Below, piece after piece: positions 17,756 through 27,074 of a DNA stretch of 64,000 nucleotides. Each line of letters opens with the position of its first letter. Position 1 is the first letter of the stretch. Source of the DNA: Desulfofustis glycolicus DSM 9705. Lineage in GTDB: Bacteria; Desulfobacterota; Desulfobulbia; Desulfobulbales; Desulfocapsaceae. The position numbers and the translations under genes are program-made. The notes below the pieces were generated by a model. It made no database searches. It saw only the letters and a list, made by a program, of their open reading frames with translations, and had not been told where the DNA came from. Location of the stretch: NCBI RefSeq assembly GCF_900130015.1, contig NZ_FQXS01000012.1:1-64000 (forward strand), in the 5' to 3' direction.

Positions 17756-18086
17756 CCGGCAAGGCCGAACCAAACGGCCAACCTGGATTTCTGCAAGCGC
17801 GGCAGTGGAGATCATAACCCTCTGACGGCGACCTTTTTGTCGCCGTCGAAAGTGTTTCTCTGTCGAACTGTAATTCTTATGAAAACCAGATCCCCGGGTT
17901 GGCCGGCTCTGCCGGAGACTGCATTGCGGAAGCCCGGCGGCTCGGAGGATTGGGGCGGAAGATGCGTCGACAGGATGCTCCATCCGGTGAAGGCATTTGC
18001 TTTCTGCAATTCGTGATTACGTTGTTCCGGAACACGAACCGGCTCCAGTAAAGCAGAAACCAGCCATTTATCCGGGACCAGTACCT
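17756..18086. repeat. Intergenic region with a hairpin and a family B repeat arm
   Basis: A perfect 9-bp stem, GACGGCGAC at 17824-17832 and GTCGCCGTC at 17839-17847 with loop CTTTTT, follows the DUF2254 gene but has no T-run after it. From about 17881 to 17965 the sequence matches the left arm of the family B element at 52311 (CCCCGGGTTGGCCGG, CTGCCGGAGACTGCAT, GCCCGGCGG). The remainder up to 18086 should hold the start signals of the ABC transporter. No gene was seen. Confidence 0.65.
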
Positions 18087-18770
18087 ATGACCGCAGCCAT
18101 TCTCGTCAGCAGCAGACTGAGCAAAACCTATCAGATCGGTGGGCGGCAATTGCCTGTTCTCAGCGATATCTCCCTGACCGTTTCACGTGGCGAATTCGTC
18201 GTCATCACCGGCAACAGCGGCAGTGGCAAGACAACGCTGCTCAGCGTGCTATCTGGTCTGGACCGCCCGAGCAGCGGTACGATCCGTCTGGCCGATCGGG
18301 ATATTACCGAGTTGAGTGAGGATGAACTGGCCCCGCTGCGCAATGAATTGATCGGTTTTGTCTTCCAAGCCTTTCATCTGATTCCGTCGCTTAACGCTCT
18401 GGAGAATGTGATGTTCCCGGCGGAGCTGAAAAAGGACCCGGCAGCCGGTGACAAGGCGACCCGGCTGCTGGAGCGGGTCGGTTTGTCGATGCGGCGGCAG
18501 CACATGGTGTCGGAACTGTCTGGCGGAGAGAAACAGCGGGTGGCGATCTGCCGGGCGCTGATCAATGACCCGCCGCTCGTGTTTGCCGATGAGCCGACCG
18601 GCAACCTGGACTCGACAAACAGCCGGGAGATCATGAGCCTGCTGCTCGAGTTGCAACGCGAGCGCGATGCCACGCTGGTCTTGGCCACCCATAGCCGGGA
18701 GATCGCCCGGCAGGCCGACCGGGAGGTGCGACTGGCTGACGGCCGTCTGGTCTCGGGCGAGGCGTCATGA
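18087..18770 (+). CDS. ABC transporter ATP-binding protein (YbbA/LolD-type)
   Basis: The 227-residue ATPase has Walker A GNSGSGKT at 42-49, Q-loop region FVFQAFHLIPSLNALENV, signature LSGGEKQR, Walker B LVFADEPTGNLDS and switch His in LATHSRE. It belongs to the MacB/LolD/YbbA group that drives mechanotransmission or lipoprotein-type permeases rather than solute uptake. The frame is open back to 17997, but ATG 18087 gives the usual N-terminus. Its stop overlaps the permease start (ATGA at 18767-18770). Confidence 0.93.
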   Translation: MTAAILVSSRLSKTYQIGGRQLPVLSDISLTVSRGEFVVITGNSGSGKTTLLSVLSGLDRPSSGTIRLADRDITELSEDELAPLRNELIGFVFQAFHLIPSLNALENVMFPAELKKDPAAGDKATRLLERVGLSMRRQHMVSELSGGEKQRVAICRALINDPPLVFADEPTGNLDSTNSREIMSLLLELQRERDATLVLATHSREIARQADREVRLADGRLVSGEAS

Positions 18771-21268
18771 TCCAGGTACGCTTCGTTTTGCGGGAACTGC
18801 GCTACGGCGGGGCACAGGCGCTGACTTTCATCCTCTGTGTGGCGCTGTCGATTGCCACGCTGACGGCATTAAACAGCTTTCGCTCCGACGTCCACCGTTC
18901 GCTGCTCAATGATGCCCAGAAGCTGCATGGCGGGGATGTGATCATCCACTCCCACTATCCGATCAGCGAACCGCTCGAACAGGCAGTTCGCGACATCCAA
19001 AGTCGGGCCGGAGCGGATCTGGCAAGGGTATACGGGTTCAATTCGGTGGTTCGGCCGGAGGTTGCCGACGGTTCATTATTCGTCAATATCATGGCCGTGG
19101 CGCCGGGCTATCCGCTCTACGGCTCGGTTGACCTGGCCTCCGGCCGACCGTTTGGCGAAGTCCTGCAGGCCGGCGCTGTCGTTGTTGCGCCGGAAGTGCT
19201 GTCACGTCTTTCACTGCGCATCGGCGATCGCCTGCGCATCGGCACTGCCGTTTTGACCATCGTCGACACCATCGATTACGATCCGTCCCGGCCGGTATCG
19301 ATCTTTTCTCTTGGTCCGCGTATCTTCACCTCGACCGGCGATCTTGAGCAGATGGGGTTGCTCGGCGTCGGCAGTCGATCGCACTACGAGATCCTGCTCC
19401 GGCTGCCGGAACCGGAACAGGCCCGGAAGATAGCCGAAACACTGAGCCGGGTGGCCACAGCCGGGCAGGAGCGGGTCGAAACGGCGACAACCGCCCGTTC
19501 CCAGGTTAAGCGATTTTTCGATAACATGCTGTTTTTTCTTTCATTTATTAGCATATTCACGCTGCTTCTCAGCGGTATCGGCATGCAGAGTTCTCTGTCG
19601 GCACTGCTGCGCCAGAAGCAGTATACCATTGCCATCGGCAAAACGGTCGGGGCGACGTACCGTTTCCTGCTCCTGCATTACCTTGCTCTGACCATGCTGC
19701 TCGGCCTGATCGGCGCTATCGCCGGCGTGCTTGCCGGCCTAATCATCAAATCGACATTTCCGCTGCTCTTCGGGGAGATCATCCCGGCGGAGCTGATGCT
19801 TGGCGTAACGATCGGCGATCTCGTCGAAGGGATGCTGATCGGCCTGCTTGTGGTGGTCCTCTTTTCCAGTCTGCCGCTCTATCGCATCGCCGCCATCAGG
19901 CCGGTGGCGCTGCTCCGTCTTGATTTGACCGGAAATGTCGGCAAGCCGGCAACCTATCTGCTGGCGGCGCTGGTGGTGGTCTTCCTCGCCCTGCTGGTGG
20001 TCCGGCAACTGGAAGATGTCCAGACCGGGCTGGTCTTCATGCTCGGCTGCCTGGGGTTTATTGCCATTATTTTTCTGCTGACCAGCCTCGTACTGCGACT
20101 GCTGCGAGCGCTACCTGTCGGCAATCTGGCGATGCGCCAAGCGTTCAGGAGTTTGTTTCGCCCGGGCAATGCCACCCGGTCGATCATCGTCACCCTGGCC
20201 TCGGCGCTGTCGGTATTGTTGACCATCTTTCTGCTTGAGTTCAACCTGGTTGCCTCCTTTATCACCTCCTATCCCAAAGATGCCCCTAATCTGTTCAGTC
20301 TCGATATTCAGCGCGGTCAACAGGAAGCTTTTTTTGCCGCCGTCGGGAAAGAAGCGGAGTTGTTTCCGGTGGTGCGCGGCCGTCTGCTGTCGATCAACGG
20401 AGAGGCGATCGACTATGAGCGGGAAAATCAGCGAAGAAGCGACAGTCTGGCCCGGGAATTCAACCTGACGTATCGCGACACGCTGCTTGACGACGAGATT
20501 ATCGTTCGCGGTGAGCGCCTCTTTGAGGCTTCGCGGCCGGCGTCGGACGTGGTTGAAGTTTCGGTGCTCGATACCATTGCCGAAATCGGCGATATCGATC
20601 TGGGCGACCGGCTGGTCTTTTCCATTCAAGGGCTGCCGATGACCGCTGAAGTTACCAGCATCAGAAGCCGGACCAAATCGAAGCTTTACCCGTTTTTCTA
20701 TTTCGTTTTTGCCGAAGAGGTGCTCGCCGCAGCGCCGCACACATTTTTTGCCGCACTGCATCTGGAGAGAGATGCGATCGACGAGACCATTACCCGTATC
20801 GTTACCGCGCTGCCCAATGTCAGCACCCTCAACGTCGCCGATACCGTCGTCCGGCTTGGCGAACTGATCGATCGACTGGCCAGGGTCATCACCTTTTTCT
20901 CACTGTTTTCCATCGTTGCCGGCTGTTTGATCCTGATCGGTTCGGTATTGGCAACCAGGTTGGAGCGGATCAGGGATTGCGCCTACTATAAAATTGTCGG
21001 TGGCACGACTCGTTTCGTGTTGTCGATCACCGTTTATGAGAACCTGCTGCTCGGCATGACCAGTTCGATCCTGGCAGCGGCCGTGGCCATTGTTTCCTCC
21101 TGGTTGATCTGCAGCGCCTGGTTCAATATCGCCTTTCGTCTGCACGGTGGCGCGTTGGTGATCATGGCCCTGACGACCTGCGCCGCGGTTGTGGGCATCG
21201 GGCTGATCAGTTCATTGAGCATTGTTCGGCAGAAACCGGTCACCTTTCTCTATCGGCAAAATGGTTAA
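18767..21268 (+). CDS. ABC transporter permease, FtsX-like (YbbP-type)
   Basis: This 833-residue inner-membrane protein has the YbbP layout: an N-terminal helix (TFILCVALSIATLTALNS), a large periplasmic domain, a first FtsX helix set beginning about residue 250 (NMLFFLSFISIFTLLLSGIG), a central helix set, a second periplasmic domain from about 510, and a C-terminal FtsX set (SLFSIVAGCLILIGSV, LLGMTSSILAAAVAIV). With the upstream ATPase and the downstream GDSL esterase it reproduces the E. coli YbbA-YbbP-TesA association, here in one direction and with a 4-base overlap. The exported or extracted substrate is not known; lipids or acyl compounds are an inference from the esterase. Confidence 0.9.
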   Translation: MIQVRFVLRELRYGGAQALTFILCVALSIATLTALNSFRSDVHRSLLNDAQKLHGGDVIIHSHYPISEPLEQAVRDIQSRAGADLARVYGFNSVVRPEVADGSLFVNIMAVAPGYPLYGSVDLASGRPFGEVLQAGAVVVAPEVLSRLSLRIGDRLRIGTAVLTIVDTIDYDPSRPVSIFSLGPRIFTSTGDLEQMGLLGVGSRSHYEILLRLPEPEQARKIAETLSRVATAGQERVETATTARSQVKRFFDNMLFFLSFISIFTLLLSGIGMQSSLSALLRQKQYTIAIGKTVGATYRFLLLHYLALTMLLGLIGAIAGVLAGLIIKSTFPLLFGEIIPAELMLGVTIGDLVEGMLIGLLVVVLFSSLPLYRIAAIRPVALLRLDLTGNVGKPATYLLAALVVVFLALLVVRQLEDVQTGLVFMLGCLGFIAIIFLLTSLVLRLLRALPVGNLAMRQAFRSLFRPGNATRSIIVTLASALSVLLTIFLLEFNLVASFITSYPKDAPNLFSLDIQRGQQEAFFAAVGKEAELFPVVRGRLLSINGEAIDYERENQRRSDSLAREFNLTYRDTLLDDEIIVRGERLFEASRPASDVVEVSVLDTIAEIGDIDLGDRLVFSIQGLPMTAEVTSIRSRTKSKLYPFFYFVFAEEVLAAAPHTFFAALHLERDAIDETITRIVTALPNVSTLNVADTVVRLGELIDRLARVITFFSLFSIVAGCLILIGSVLATRLERIRDCAYYKIVGGTTRFVLSITVYENLLLGMTSSILAAAVAIVSSWLICSAWFNIAFRLHGGALVIMALTTCAAVVGIGLISSLSIVRQKPVTFLYRQNG

Positions 21269-21289
21269 TCGCCAGTGGAGCTGCCCGTT

Positions 21290-21994
21290 ATGCGATCGAT
21301 GCTGAAGATGCCGGGGATCCTCATTGTCATGTTACTCGTTGTTTCAGGATTACTGGGGGGCTGTGAGCGCGAGCAGCGCGATCAACGGCGTGAGCCGGCC
21401 ATCGCTTCCGAGCCGGTGTACGATGGAGTCATCATTGCCATGGGCGATAGTCTGACAGCCGGTCTCGGCGTGGCCCCGGAGAAGAGCTATCCCGCCCTGC
21501 TGGAGAGCAGTTTACAGGCGGCGGGGCTGAACTATCGGGTCATCAACGCCGGCGTCAGCGGGGAGACGAGCAGCGGGGCGCGTTCCCGAATCGATTGGAT
21601 CATCAACAGCCGGCCAGACCTGGTAATCGTTGAAACCGGCGCCAATGACGGCTTTCGCGGTATTTCAACACAACTGCTGTACGACAACCTGGCTGCGATC
21701 ATCGAGTCCCTCCTGGCCAATGATATCGGCGTGCTGCTCGTCGGCATGCAGATGGTAAGCAACCTCGGCGACGATTACCGGTCTGCCTTCAACGCGGTCT
21801 ATCCGCGCCTGGCAGAGCACTACCCGGTGACCTTCATGCCGTTCTTCCTGGAGGGCGTGGCCATGGACCGAGGCCTCAACCAGCAGGACACCATTCATCC
21901 CAATGAAGAGGGCTATCGGGTCATCGTCGAGAACCTGCTGCCCTACGTGCACCAGGCTCTCAATCTCGAGCGACAGCGCGACAGGCCGCTTTAG
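21290..21994 (+). CDS. GDSL esterase / arylesterase lipoprotein (TesA-like)
   Basis: This SGNH hydrolase has the nucleophile block AMGDSLTAG (S54), the oxyanion Gly in NAGVSGETSSG, Asn in ETGANDGF and the D200-x-x-H203 pair in DTIHPNEEGY. The N-terminus ends in LLVVSGLLGGC, a lipobox with C25, so the mature enzyme should be membrane-anchored in the periplasm, unlike soluble E. coli TesA. ATG 21290 is preferred to GTG 21275 because GGAG lies 9 bases before it. It follows the permease by 21 bases and is probably in the same operon. Family members hydrolyse acyl-CoA, lysophospholipid or aryl esters. Confidence 0.92.
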   Translation: MRSMLKMPGILIVMLLVVSGLLGGCEREQRDQRREPAIASEPVYDGVIIAMGDSLTAGLGVAPEKSYPALLESSLQAAGLNYRVINAGVSGETSSGARSRIDWIINSRPDLVIVETGANDGFRGISTQLLYDNLAAIIESLLANDIGVLLVGMQMVSNLGDDYRSAFNAVYPRLAEHYPVTFMPFFLEGVAMDRGLNQQDTIHPNEEGYRVIVENLLPYVHQALNLERQRDRPL

Positions 21995-22513
21995 ATAATC
22001 CCCATGACAGGGAGTCACAACGAACTATGAAAATCTGCGTCGTGGTCGGAAGGACTGGTTGGCCCTCCCTCCGGCTGCTGCGCTGCGGCCTGAACGGCTG
22101 ATTCTCAATCAACGGTGGGACAGGTTTTAACCTGTCCTCCGCTCACCACCAGCGGACGTCCTGTCCGCCACCCTACGGGCCTGATTCTCCGCCCAGCCGG
22201 GCCTCCGCGATGCAGCCTCCGAGAGAACCAACCAGCCCGGGGATTTCAGCCTGTGGAACTGATTTTCATAGAAAGCTGTTTGCGTTTTCGTTACCGACAC
22301 CACACCCGGAAGCGTTTGGCCGGAGAGATCATTAAACTCCTTGAGATTGACAGGGCCGATTTGTTTCGCTACTGTTGAAGAAGAGGAGTTTTTACCTGTT
22401 TTGTAGCGCCTTTCCAAAAAGTCATCAGAAAAGAAGAAAGAGGGGACGGGCAACGCCGTGTGGGCACCATCGGGCATGGTTGTCTCTTTCTCTCGACGAC
22501 AAAGGGGGCACCT
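21995..22513. repeat. Intergenic region: family B repeat with a family A unit inside
   Basis: From about 22048 to 22245 the sequence aligns with the reverse complement of the family B element at 52311-52490: CCGGCTGCTGCGCTGCGGCCTGA at 22070, then CTGATTCTCCG, GATGCAGCCTCCG and CCAGCCCGGGG. In the middle, where the 52-kb copy has a GGACAGGCCAT inverted repeat, this copy has the family A palindrome at 22118-22137. The remaining sequence to 22513 shows no gene. A GGGGGCACCT just before 22514 serves the SPFH gene. Confidence 0.8.
22118..22137. repeat. Repeat family A palindrome, copy at 22.1 kb
   Basis: This is a perfect 20-bp palindrome, GGACAGGTT-TT-AACCTGTCC, embedded in GGTGG...CTCCGCTCACC. 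The same core occurs at 26984, 27023, 52531 and 52988, and in decayed form near 2211 and 52168, always between genes. Confidence 0.85.
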
Positions 22514-23446
22514 ATGGCGGACAGGCCTGTTTCCAGGATGTTTCAGCGGGCGTTTGTCTTTCGTGTCGGCCGGCTTCTCCTGCTGGTGATCGTGCTGGCG
22601 GCCGTTGTTTATGGTCTGGTGGCCGCGGTGTACGCTACCAGGACGATCTTCAAGGTGAAGATGAACCATGCCGTCGTACTGGAGAAACTGGGCGGTATTC
22701 GCCAACCGGTCACCGAGGTTGGCTGGCACGTCAGGCTGCCGTTGTTTACCCGTATCGAGCAGGAGGTGACCCTGATGAACCAGAGCATGTACCTGGGCGG
22801 CACGGCCGAGCCGATGCGGATCATATCAAGTGAAAATGTTGCCCTGTGGACGTCGGCCCTGCTCACCTATCGGATTCGTGACTTGAAGACCTGGGCGATC
22901 GAAAACCAATCTCCGCTGACGCTGTTGCAGGGCGATTACGACGGCATAGTCAAAGACTTGATGCAGGCGGAATCGGTCGATCGATTGATCAGCAGCAGGC
23001 CGCAAGTCAAGGAACGCATCTTCCTGGCTCTCAAATCACAGCCGATCAACGAGGGTGGGCCGACCCTGGAGCAGAAGTACGGCATTGAAATCGTCAGCTT
23101 CGTTCTCCGGGAAACGCATTTCGGTGACAACCTGGTGGAGGCGTCGGAAGAGAAAAAAAGACGTGAACTGATTGCCGAAGCGGAGAATTATGCCGCCGAT
23201 CAGGAAGCGAGCCGAATCAGAAAACTGTATGCCGCCTACCTGGAAAGTATCCGTTCGTTGCAGCAGGAGATCGGCCGGTCGGACGGGGCCACCGACGCGG
23301 TCATCCTGCAGTTTCTCAGCCAGCAAAAGTGGGCCTCGGCCTATGAAAAAAACCAGACTGGTCAAAACACCGTGGTCATTCAAAACACCGATGCGGGGGC
23401 GATAACCCTGCCGTTGCCGGCAGCCGCACCGAAGGACGAACGGTGA
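22514..23446 (+). CDS. SPFH (stomatin/HflC-like) membrane protein
   Basis: The 310-residue protein has one N-terminal membrane helix at about 19-41 (RLLLLVIVLAAVVYGLVAAVYA), an SPFH domain at about 45-230 with VLEKLGGIRQPVTEVGWHVRLPL and IISSENVALWTSALLTYRI, and a charged coiled-coil tail (EEKKRRELIAEAENYAADQEASRI). The layout is that of HflC, which in E. coli forms a cage around the FtsH protease. The gene is 7 bases ahead of a large AAA-Lon protease gene, so a matching role as membrane scaffold of that protease is an attractive inference. ATG 22514 was chosen because the helix follows directly and GGGGGCACC precedes it. Confidence 0.88.
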   Translation: MADRPVSRMFQRAFVFRVGRLLLLVIVLAAVVYGLVAAVYATRTIFKVKMNHAVVLEKLGGIRQPVTEVGWHVRLPLFTRIEQEVTLMNQSMYLGGTAEPMRIISSENVALWTSALLTYRIRDLKTWAIENQSPLTLLQGDYDGIVKDLMQAESVDRLISSRPQVKERIFLALKSQPINEGGPTLEQKYGIEIVSFVLRETHFGDNLVEASEEKKRRELIAEAENYAADQEASRIRKLYAAYLESIRSLQQEIGRSDGATDAVILQFLSQQKWASAYEKNQTGQNTVVIQNTDAGAITLPLPAAAPKDER

Positions 23447-23453
23447 ACCGGTC

Positions 23454-26400
23454 ATGCCGAGACGGTTAACCAAGCAGGTCCGCCTGATCCGGCTACCGGA
23501 AAAGCGTATCGTCGAGATTGACGACCTGGTCGCTTCATGGCCTCACGAGACCAAAGAATTCATGCGGGCCCGTCTCAAGCAGTATCGCCCGCCGCCGCCG
23601 TTTTTCCGGCTGCTGAGTCGCTGTCTCGGCTGGTTTTTGCTAACCGCGAAAAAACGCGACCTGCGCATCCTGAAAGACCCCAACATCCTCACCGATTGGC
23701 AGAAACGTTTCGAGGTCTCCGGCCAGACGGTGCCGCGCAAGGCCTGGAATCATATCCTGGAGAAGGAGCTGAGTCCCAAGGACCACGCTTACATGCTCGC
23801 CCGTCTCGAGAGGGAACTCTCCGACGTTCATCTGCCCCAGGAGCTGCGGCGTCTCTTTGAAAAGATCTATCGAGCCCATCTGCGCAAGGAATACACCAGT
23901 GACCCGGAGGTGCCGCAGGCCCCGATCATTCTGCTGGTCGGGCCGAGTGGCAGCGGCAAGACGGCAACGGCGACCAGGGCGATCGAACAGGTATTTTTTT
24001 CCGATGAGGCCCAGCCGGAAGTCGACCTGCGGCAGAAACGAGCCAGTGTGATGTCGTCGGTGCCGTTTTGGAAACGACTCGAAGACGTATCCCCAGATCT
24101 TGCTCAGGCCATCGAGCGGCGCCGGCGGTTGCGCCGTTACAAGTTTTTTTCCCGGATTCCCCTGGTCAATCTGCTGTTCCGGCGACAGATCGGCAAGAAC
24201 CTCAGTGACCTGGAGGAACAGAGCCTGATCGTCGATTATGCGCGCATCACCCCGAACGATTTCCAGACCGCCCTGTCCGGGGAACCCGGCAACTATCTGC
24301 GGCGAGCCTTCGGCAATCCGAAATTCACCTGTATCAGGCATCTCGAGGAGGCGCACTCCGCTTTTGCCCGCAAGGAAAGCAGTGGCGTCAGCGGCGGTGT
24401 CGAGCGGCAACAGGGGACACTGGTCGACAGCTCCAACATCATTATCGATGAAATCATCAGCGGCGGTCGCGACTGTATCCTGATCGCCACATCGGACCAG
24501 CCGGAAGTCTTTGATTCGGCTATCTATCGGCGTTTTGTCGAGAAAGGGACGATCATTGATGTTTCCGAATACTGGCGCAGCAAGGTTAACTTGCAGGAAA
24601 TCGTTCGCATCGAGCTGATGCGCAACAATATCCGGATTGCTGCCGGCGACCGTTCTCACGATTTTCCCGGCATCCAGTGGATCAGCGAAGAGGACTTGAA
24701 AAACGCCGTCGGCAAATTCTACCACATCTTCAAGGAGCGGTCCCTGCAGATTACACCTGCTTATACGCGCAAGCTGGTCGGCTATATCGTGTCGATCAAG
24801 GGCTCTTTTCAGGCCGATTATCTCGACGATTCTTTGCTGGTGCGCCATGCCTTCGAACTGGTGGCGAAAAACTCGTTCGGCGATCTGTTCAAGAAGGTCG
24901 TCAACCGCATCGACCGTTCGGCCCATTGGGACGACTATGCCGGCGAGGTGAAGCATACCTTTTCCGAGATGGCCAATAATTGCCTGCTTTATCAGATCAG
25001 AGAGGAAAAGGGCGTCGTGCTCAATGGCCCGCCGGGCAGCGGCAAAACCTTCCTGGTCCGTACCTGGCTCAGTGACAACGAAACCATTCACGATGTCTCA
25101 GCCAATCCGAGCATCCTCCACAACCCGGCTAGTCCGGTTGACGGTGCCGTAGAGAATCTGACGAAAATCTATGACATCGCCAAGATGATCGCTCCGGCCG
25201 TGGTCTTTTTCGACGAGGGCGACGCCCTTGCCCCACGGCGCAGCAGTATCGGCGGTGCACCGGCCGATCGGCTGACCAATACGTTTCTCAATATCATCGA
25301 CGGCGAACAGCCCCTGTCGCGCGTGTTTACGGTGCTTACCACCAATCGACTGGATCTACTCGATCCGGCGTTGATTCGCTCGAAACGACTCAAGGTCCTC
25401 GAGGTGACCGGGCAGCTGGCCAGCGGTGATATCAACGAGATCATCGAGATGACGCTGGAGAGTGCCCCGCGGGAGGAAGGACTCACCGCGACCAAGGTTA
25501 TCGAAGCGGCCAAAGGTCTGTGCAGTACCCCGGCCGATTTCGCGGCTTTTGTCGCCAAGGCGCTGTCTCTGCGCAGCACGGAATTGATGGTGCTCAAGAC
25601 ATTTAAAACCATCAGCTCACTGTCCGCCGCGGAGCAGGAGCGTTTTCTCAAGTTCAACATGAAAACCTTGAGCGGTATTCTCGAGGCGCTTGGGAATCCC
25701 GGTGGGCTGCAGCGACTTCTCAAAGAACGGCCCAAACAGTTTTTGGCTCGGGCCGAGGAGATCAATGCCCTGTTTGCCTCGATTGTCTCCGAGCAAGATT
25801 ATCCGCTGTGCAGTTCCCACCTGCATCTGGCGCGGCGGGAGATGTCGCAGAGTCCGATCAAGAAAGGCAAGATCGAACTTGACGACTATCTCGAAGCGGA
25901 ATTGAGCCGGGAGCCGCAGAAAGGGTTCATCGTCGGGGTCGGCGCCAACGAGACCGATGGCGTATTGTTGCCGATCGCCACCAGCCTCACCTATAGCCTG
26001 ACCGCCGAGAAGGTCTTGGTTACCGGCGCTGTTTCCGGATCGGGGGATAGTTCGGCCCAGATGGAGATGGCGGTGCAGATGACCCAGCAGTCGGCCCAGG
26101 AGGCGCTGACCCTGGTGAAGAACTACTTCCAGGCCCTGCTTCCGGAAATCAGCACGGCCCGCCTGCTCGGCAGTTTTCTCGGCAATATGACCATCCACCA
26201 TCAATTGCTGTCCGCATCCTATAACGTCGGCGGGCCGTCGGCCGGTTACGCGCTGGCCCTCAATACCCTGTCGGCCCTGCTGCACATTCCGATCTACCAT
26301 GATTTCGGGATTACCGGAGCGCCGTGGACCAAAGGGGTCACCAAGGATGAAATCGGCGGTTCGGTCATTATCGGCGGGCACAAGAAAAAGACCGAGAAGG

Positions 26401-26879
26401 TGCTGCAATATCTGCGTCGTATGTATATGCCGCAGCAGAACTACAAGAGTCTCGAGCAGGATTTCCTAATAAATTATTGGAGTCAGGACAAAGATGTCCT
26501 CGGGGTGACCAATTTCGGCGATCTGGTGCCCGAGACGATCTGGCTCGGAGAGCAGTACGAAAAGACCCTGCTTGAGCTGATTGCCCTGCGTATCTCCTAT
26601 AAACTCAGAAAATATGGGAACAGCGAGATCGACGAGAAGGCCGGAGAGGATATCATCAGGCTTAAATCGGTACTGCGTCAGCAGGCCGAACACGAGATCG
26701 TCTGGAAACTGCAAGCGATCAAAAACTACATGAGCAACCCGGAGCGTGACCCGCTGATATCACTGGAGTCGATTTTTCGTCAGGAAGAACGAGTGGTGGT
26801 CAAGATGAGGCGGACGATGTTCGACTTTTTGGAACCGATCAACGAGCGCTGGACGAAGTGGCGCTCCAACCGGTCATAG
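23454..26879 (+). CDS. Tandem AAA ATPase with C-terminal Lon-type protease domain
   Basis: This 1141-residue protein has a roughly 155-residue basic N-terminal region, a first AAA domain (Walker A GPSGSGKT at 163-170, a Walker B-like CIRHLEEA, sensor-like LIATSDQPEVFD), a second FtsH-like AAA domain (Walker A GPPGSGKT at 525-532, Walker B VVFFDEGD with D587-E588, sensor LTTNRLDLLDPA) and a Lon protease domain near 840-1010. The catalytic Ser is in GGPSAGYA (S929) and the catalytic Lys in GGHKKKTEKV (K977); the 48-residue spacing is close to that of Lon. True Lon has one AAA domain, so this is not LonA. It lies 7 bases after an SPFH gene. I know no name for this arrangement. Confidence 0.87.
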   Translation: MPRRLTKQVRLIRLPEKRIVEIDDLVASWPHETKEFMRARLKQYRPPPPFFRLLSRCLGWFLLTAKKRDLRILKDPNILTDWQKRFEVSGQTVPRKAWNHILEKELSPKDHAYMLARLERELSDVHLPQELRRLFEKIYRAHLRKEYTSDPEVPQAPIILLVGPSGSGKTATATRAIEQVFFSDEAQPEVDLRQKRASVMSSVPFWKRLEDVSPDLAQAIERRRRLRRYKFFSRIPLVNLLFRRQIGKNLSDLEEQSLIVDYARITPNDFQTALSGEPGNYLRRAFGNPKFTCIRHLEEAHSAFARKESSGVSGGVERQQGTLVDSSNIIIDEIISGGRDCILIATSDQPEVFDSAIYRRFVEKGTIIDVSEYWRSKVNLQEIVRIELMRNNIRIAAGDRSHDFPGIQWISEEDLKNAVGKFYHIFKERSLQITPAYTRKLVGYIVSIKGSFQADYLDDSLLVRHAFELVAKNSFGDLFKKVVNRIDRSAHWDDYAGEVKHTFSEMANNCLLYQIREEKGVVLNGPPGSGKTFLVRTWLSDNETIHDVSANPSILHNPASPVDGAVENLTKIYDIAKMIAPAVVFFDEGDALAPRRSSIGGAPADRLTNTFLNIIDGEQPLSRVFTVLTTNRLDLLDPALIRSKRLKVLEVTGQLASGDINEIIEMTLESAPREEGLTATKVIEAAKGLCSTPADFAAFVAKALSLRSTELMVLKTFKTISSLSAAEQERFLKFNMKTLSGILEALGNPGGLQRLLKERPKQFLARAEEINALFASIVSEQDYPLCSSHLHLARREMSQSPIKKGKIELDDYLEAELSREPQKGFIVGVGANETDGVLLPIATSLTYSLTAEKVLVTGAVSGSGDSSAQMEMAVQMTQQSAQEALTLVKNYFQALLPEISTARLLGSFLGNMTIHHQLLSASYNVGGPSAGYALALNTLSALLHIPIYHDFGITGAPWTKGVTKDEIGGSVIIGGHKKKTEKVLQYLRRMYMPQQNYKSLEQDFLINYWSQDKDVLGVTNFGDLVPETIWLGEQYEKTLLELIALRISYKLRKYGNSEIDEKAGEDIIRLKSVLRQQAEHEIVWKLQAIKNYMSNPERDPLISLESIFRQEERVVVKMRRTMFDFLEPINERWTKWRSNRS

Positions 26880-26903
26880 CCGGTACGGGGCTTCAGTAAG
26901 GTC

Positions 26904-26955
26904 CACACCGCGGGAAGCGCCGAATGCAAGGGAGAAAGGCGCTTCCCGCAGTGTG
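26904..26955 (+). terminator. Strong hairpin after the AAA-Lon gene, possible terminator
   Basis: A 12-bp stem, GCGGGAAGCGCC at 26910-26921 with GGCGCTTCCCGC at 26938-26949, is extended by CACAC and GTGTG outside a one-base mismatch. It lies 25 bases after the stop codon. There is no T-run behind it, so it could be a transcript 3' end stabiliser and not a Rho-independent terminator. Confidence 0.45.
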
Positions 26956-26983
26956 TATGGCAGCTCAATCTCAACAATCGGCG

Positions 26984-27042
26984 GGACAGGTTCTAACCTG
27001 TCCTCCGCAAACTAAAAAAGCGGGCCAGGTTTTAACCTGTCC
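26984..27042. repeat. Two repeat family A palindromes in tandem
   Basis: GGACAGGTTCTAACCTGTCC at 26984-27003 and GGCCAGGTTTTAACCTGTCC at 27023-27042 are two copies of family A, 39 bases apart in the same orientation. Each has one base change from the consensus, and each is preceded by GCGG and followed by CTCCGC or TTCCGC. Confidence 0.85.
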
Positions 27043-27074
27043 TTCCGCACCGCCCCTCTGGTGCCGGCGGGTCA

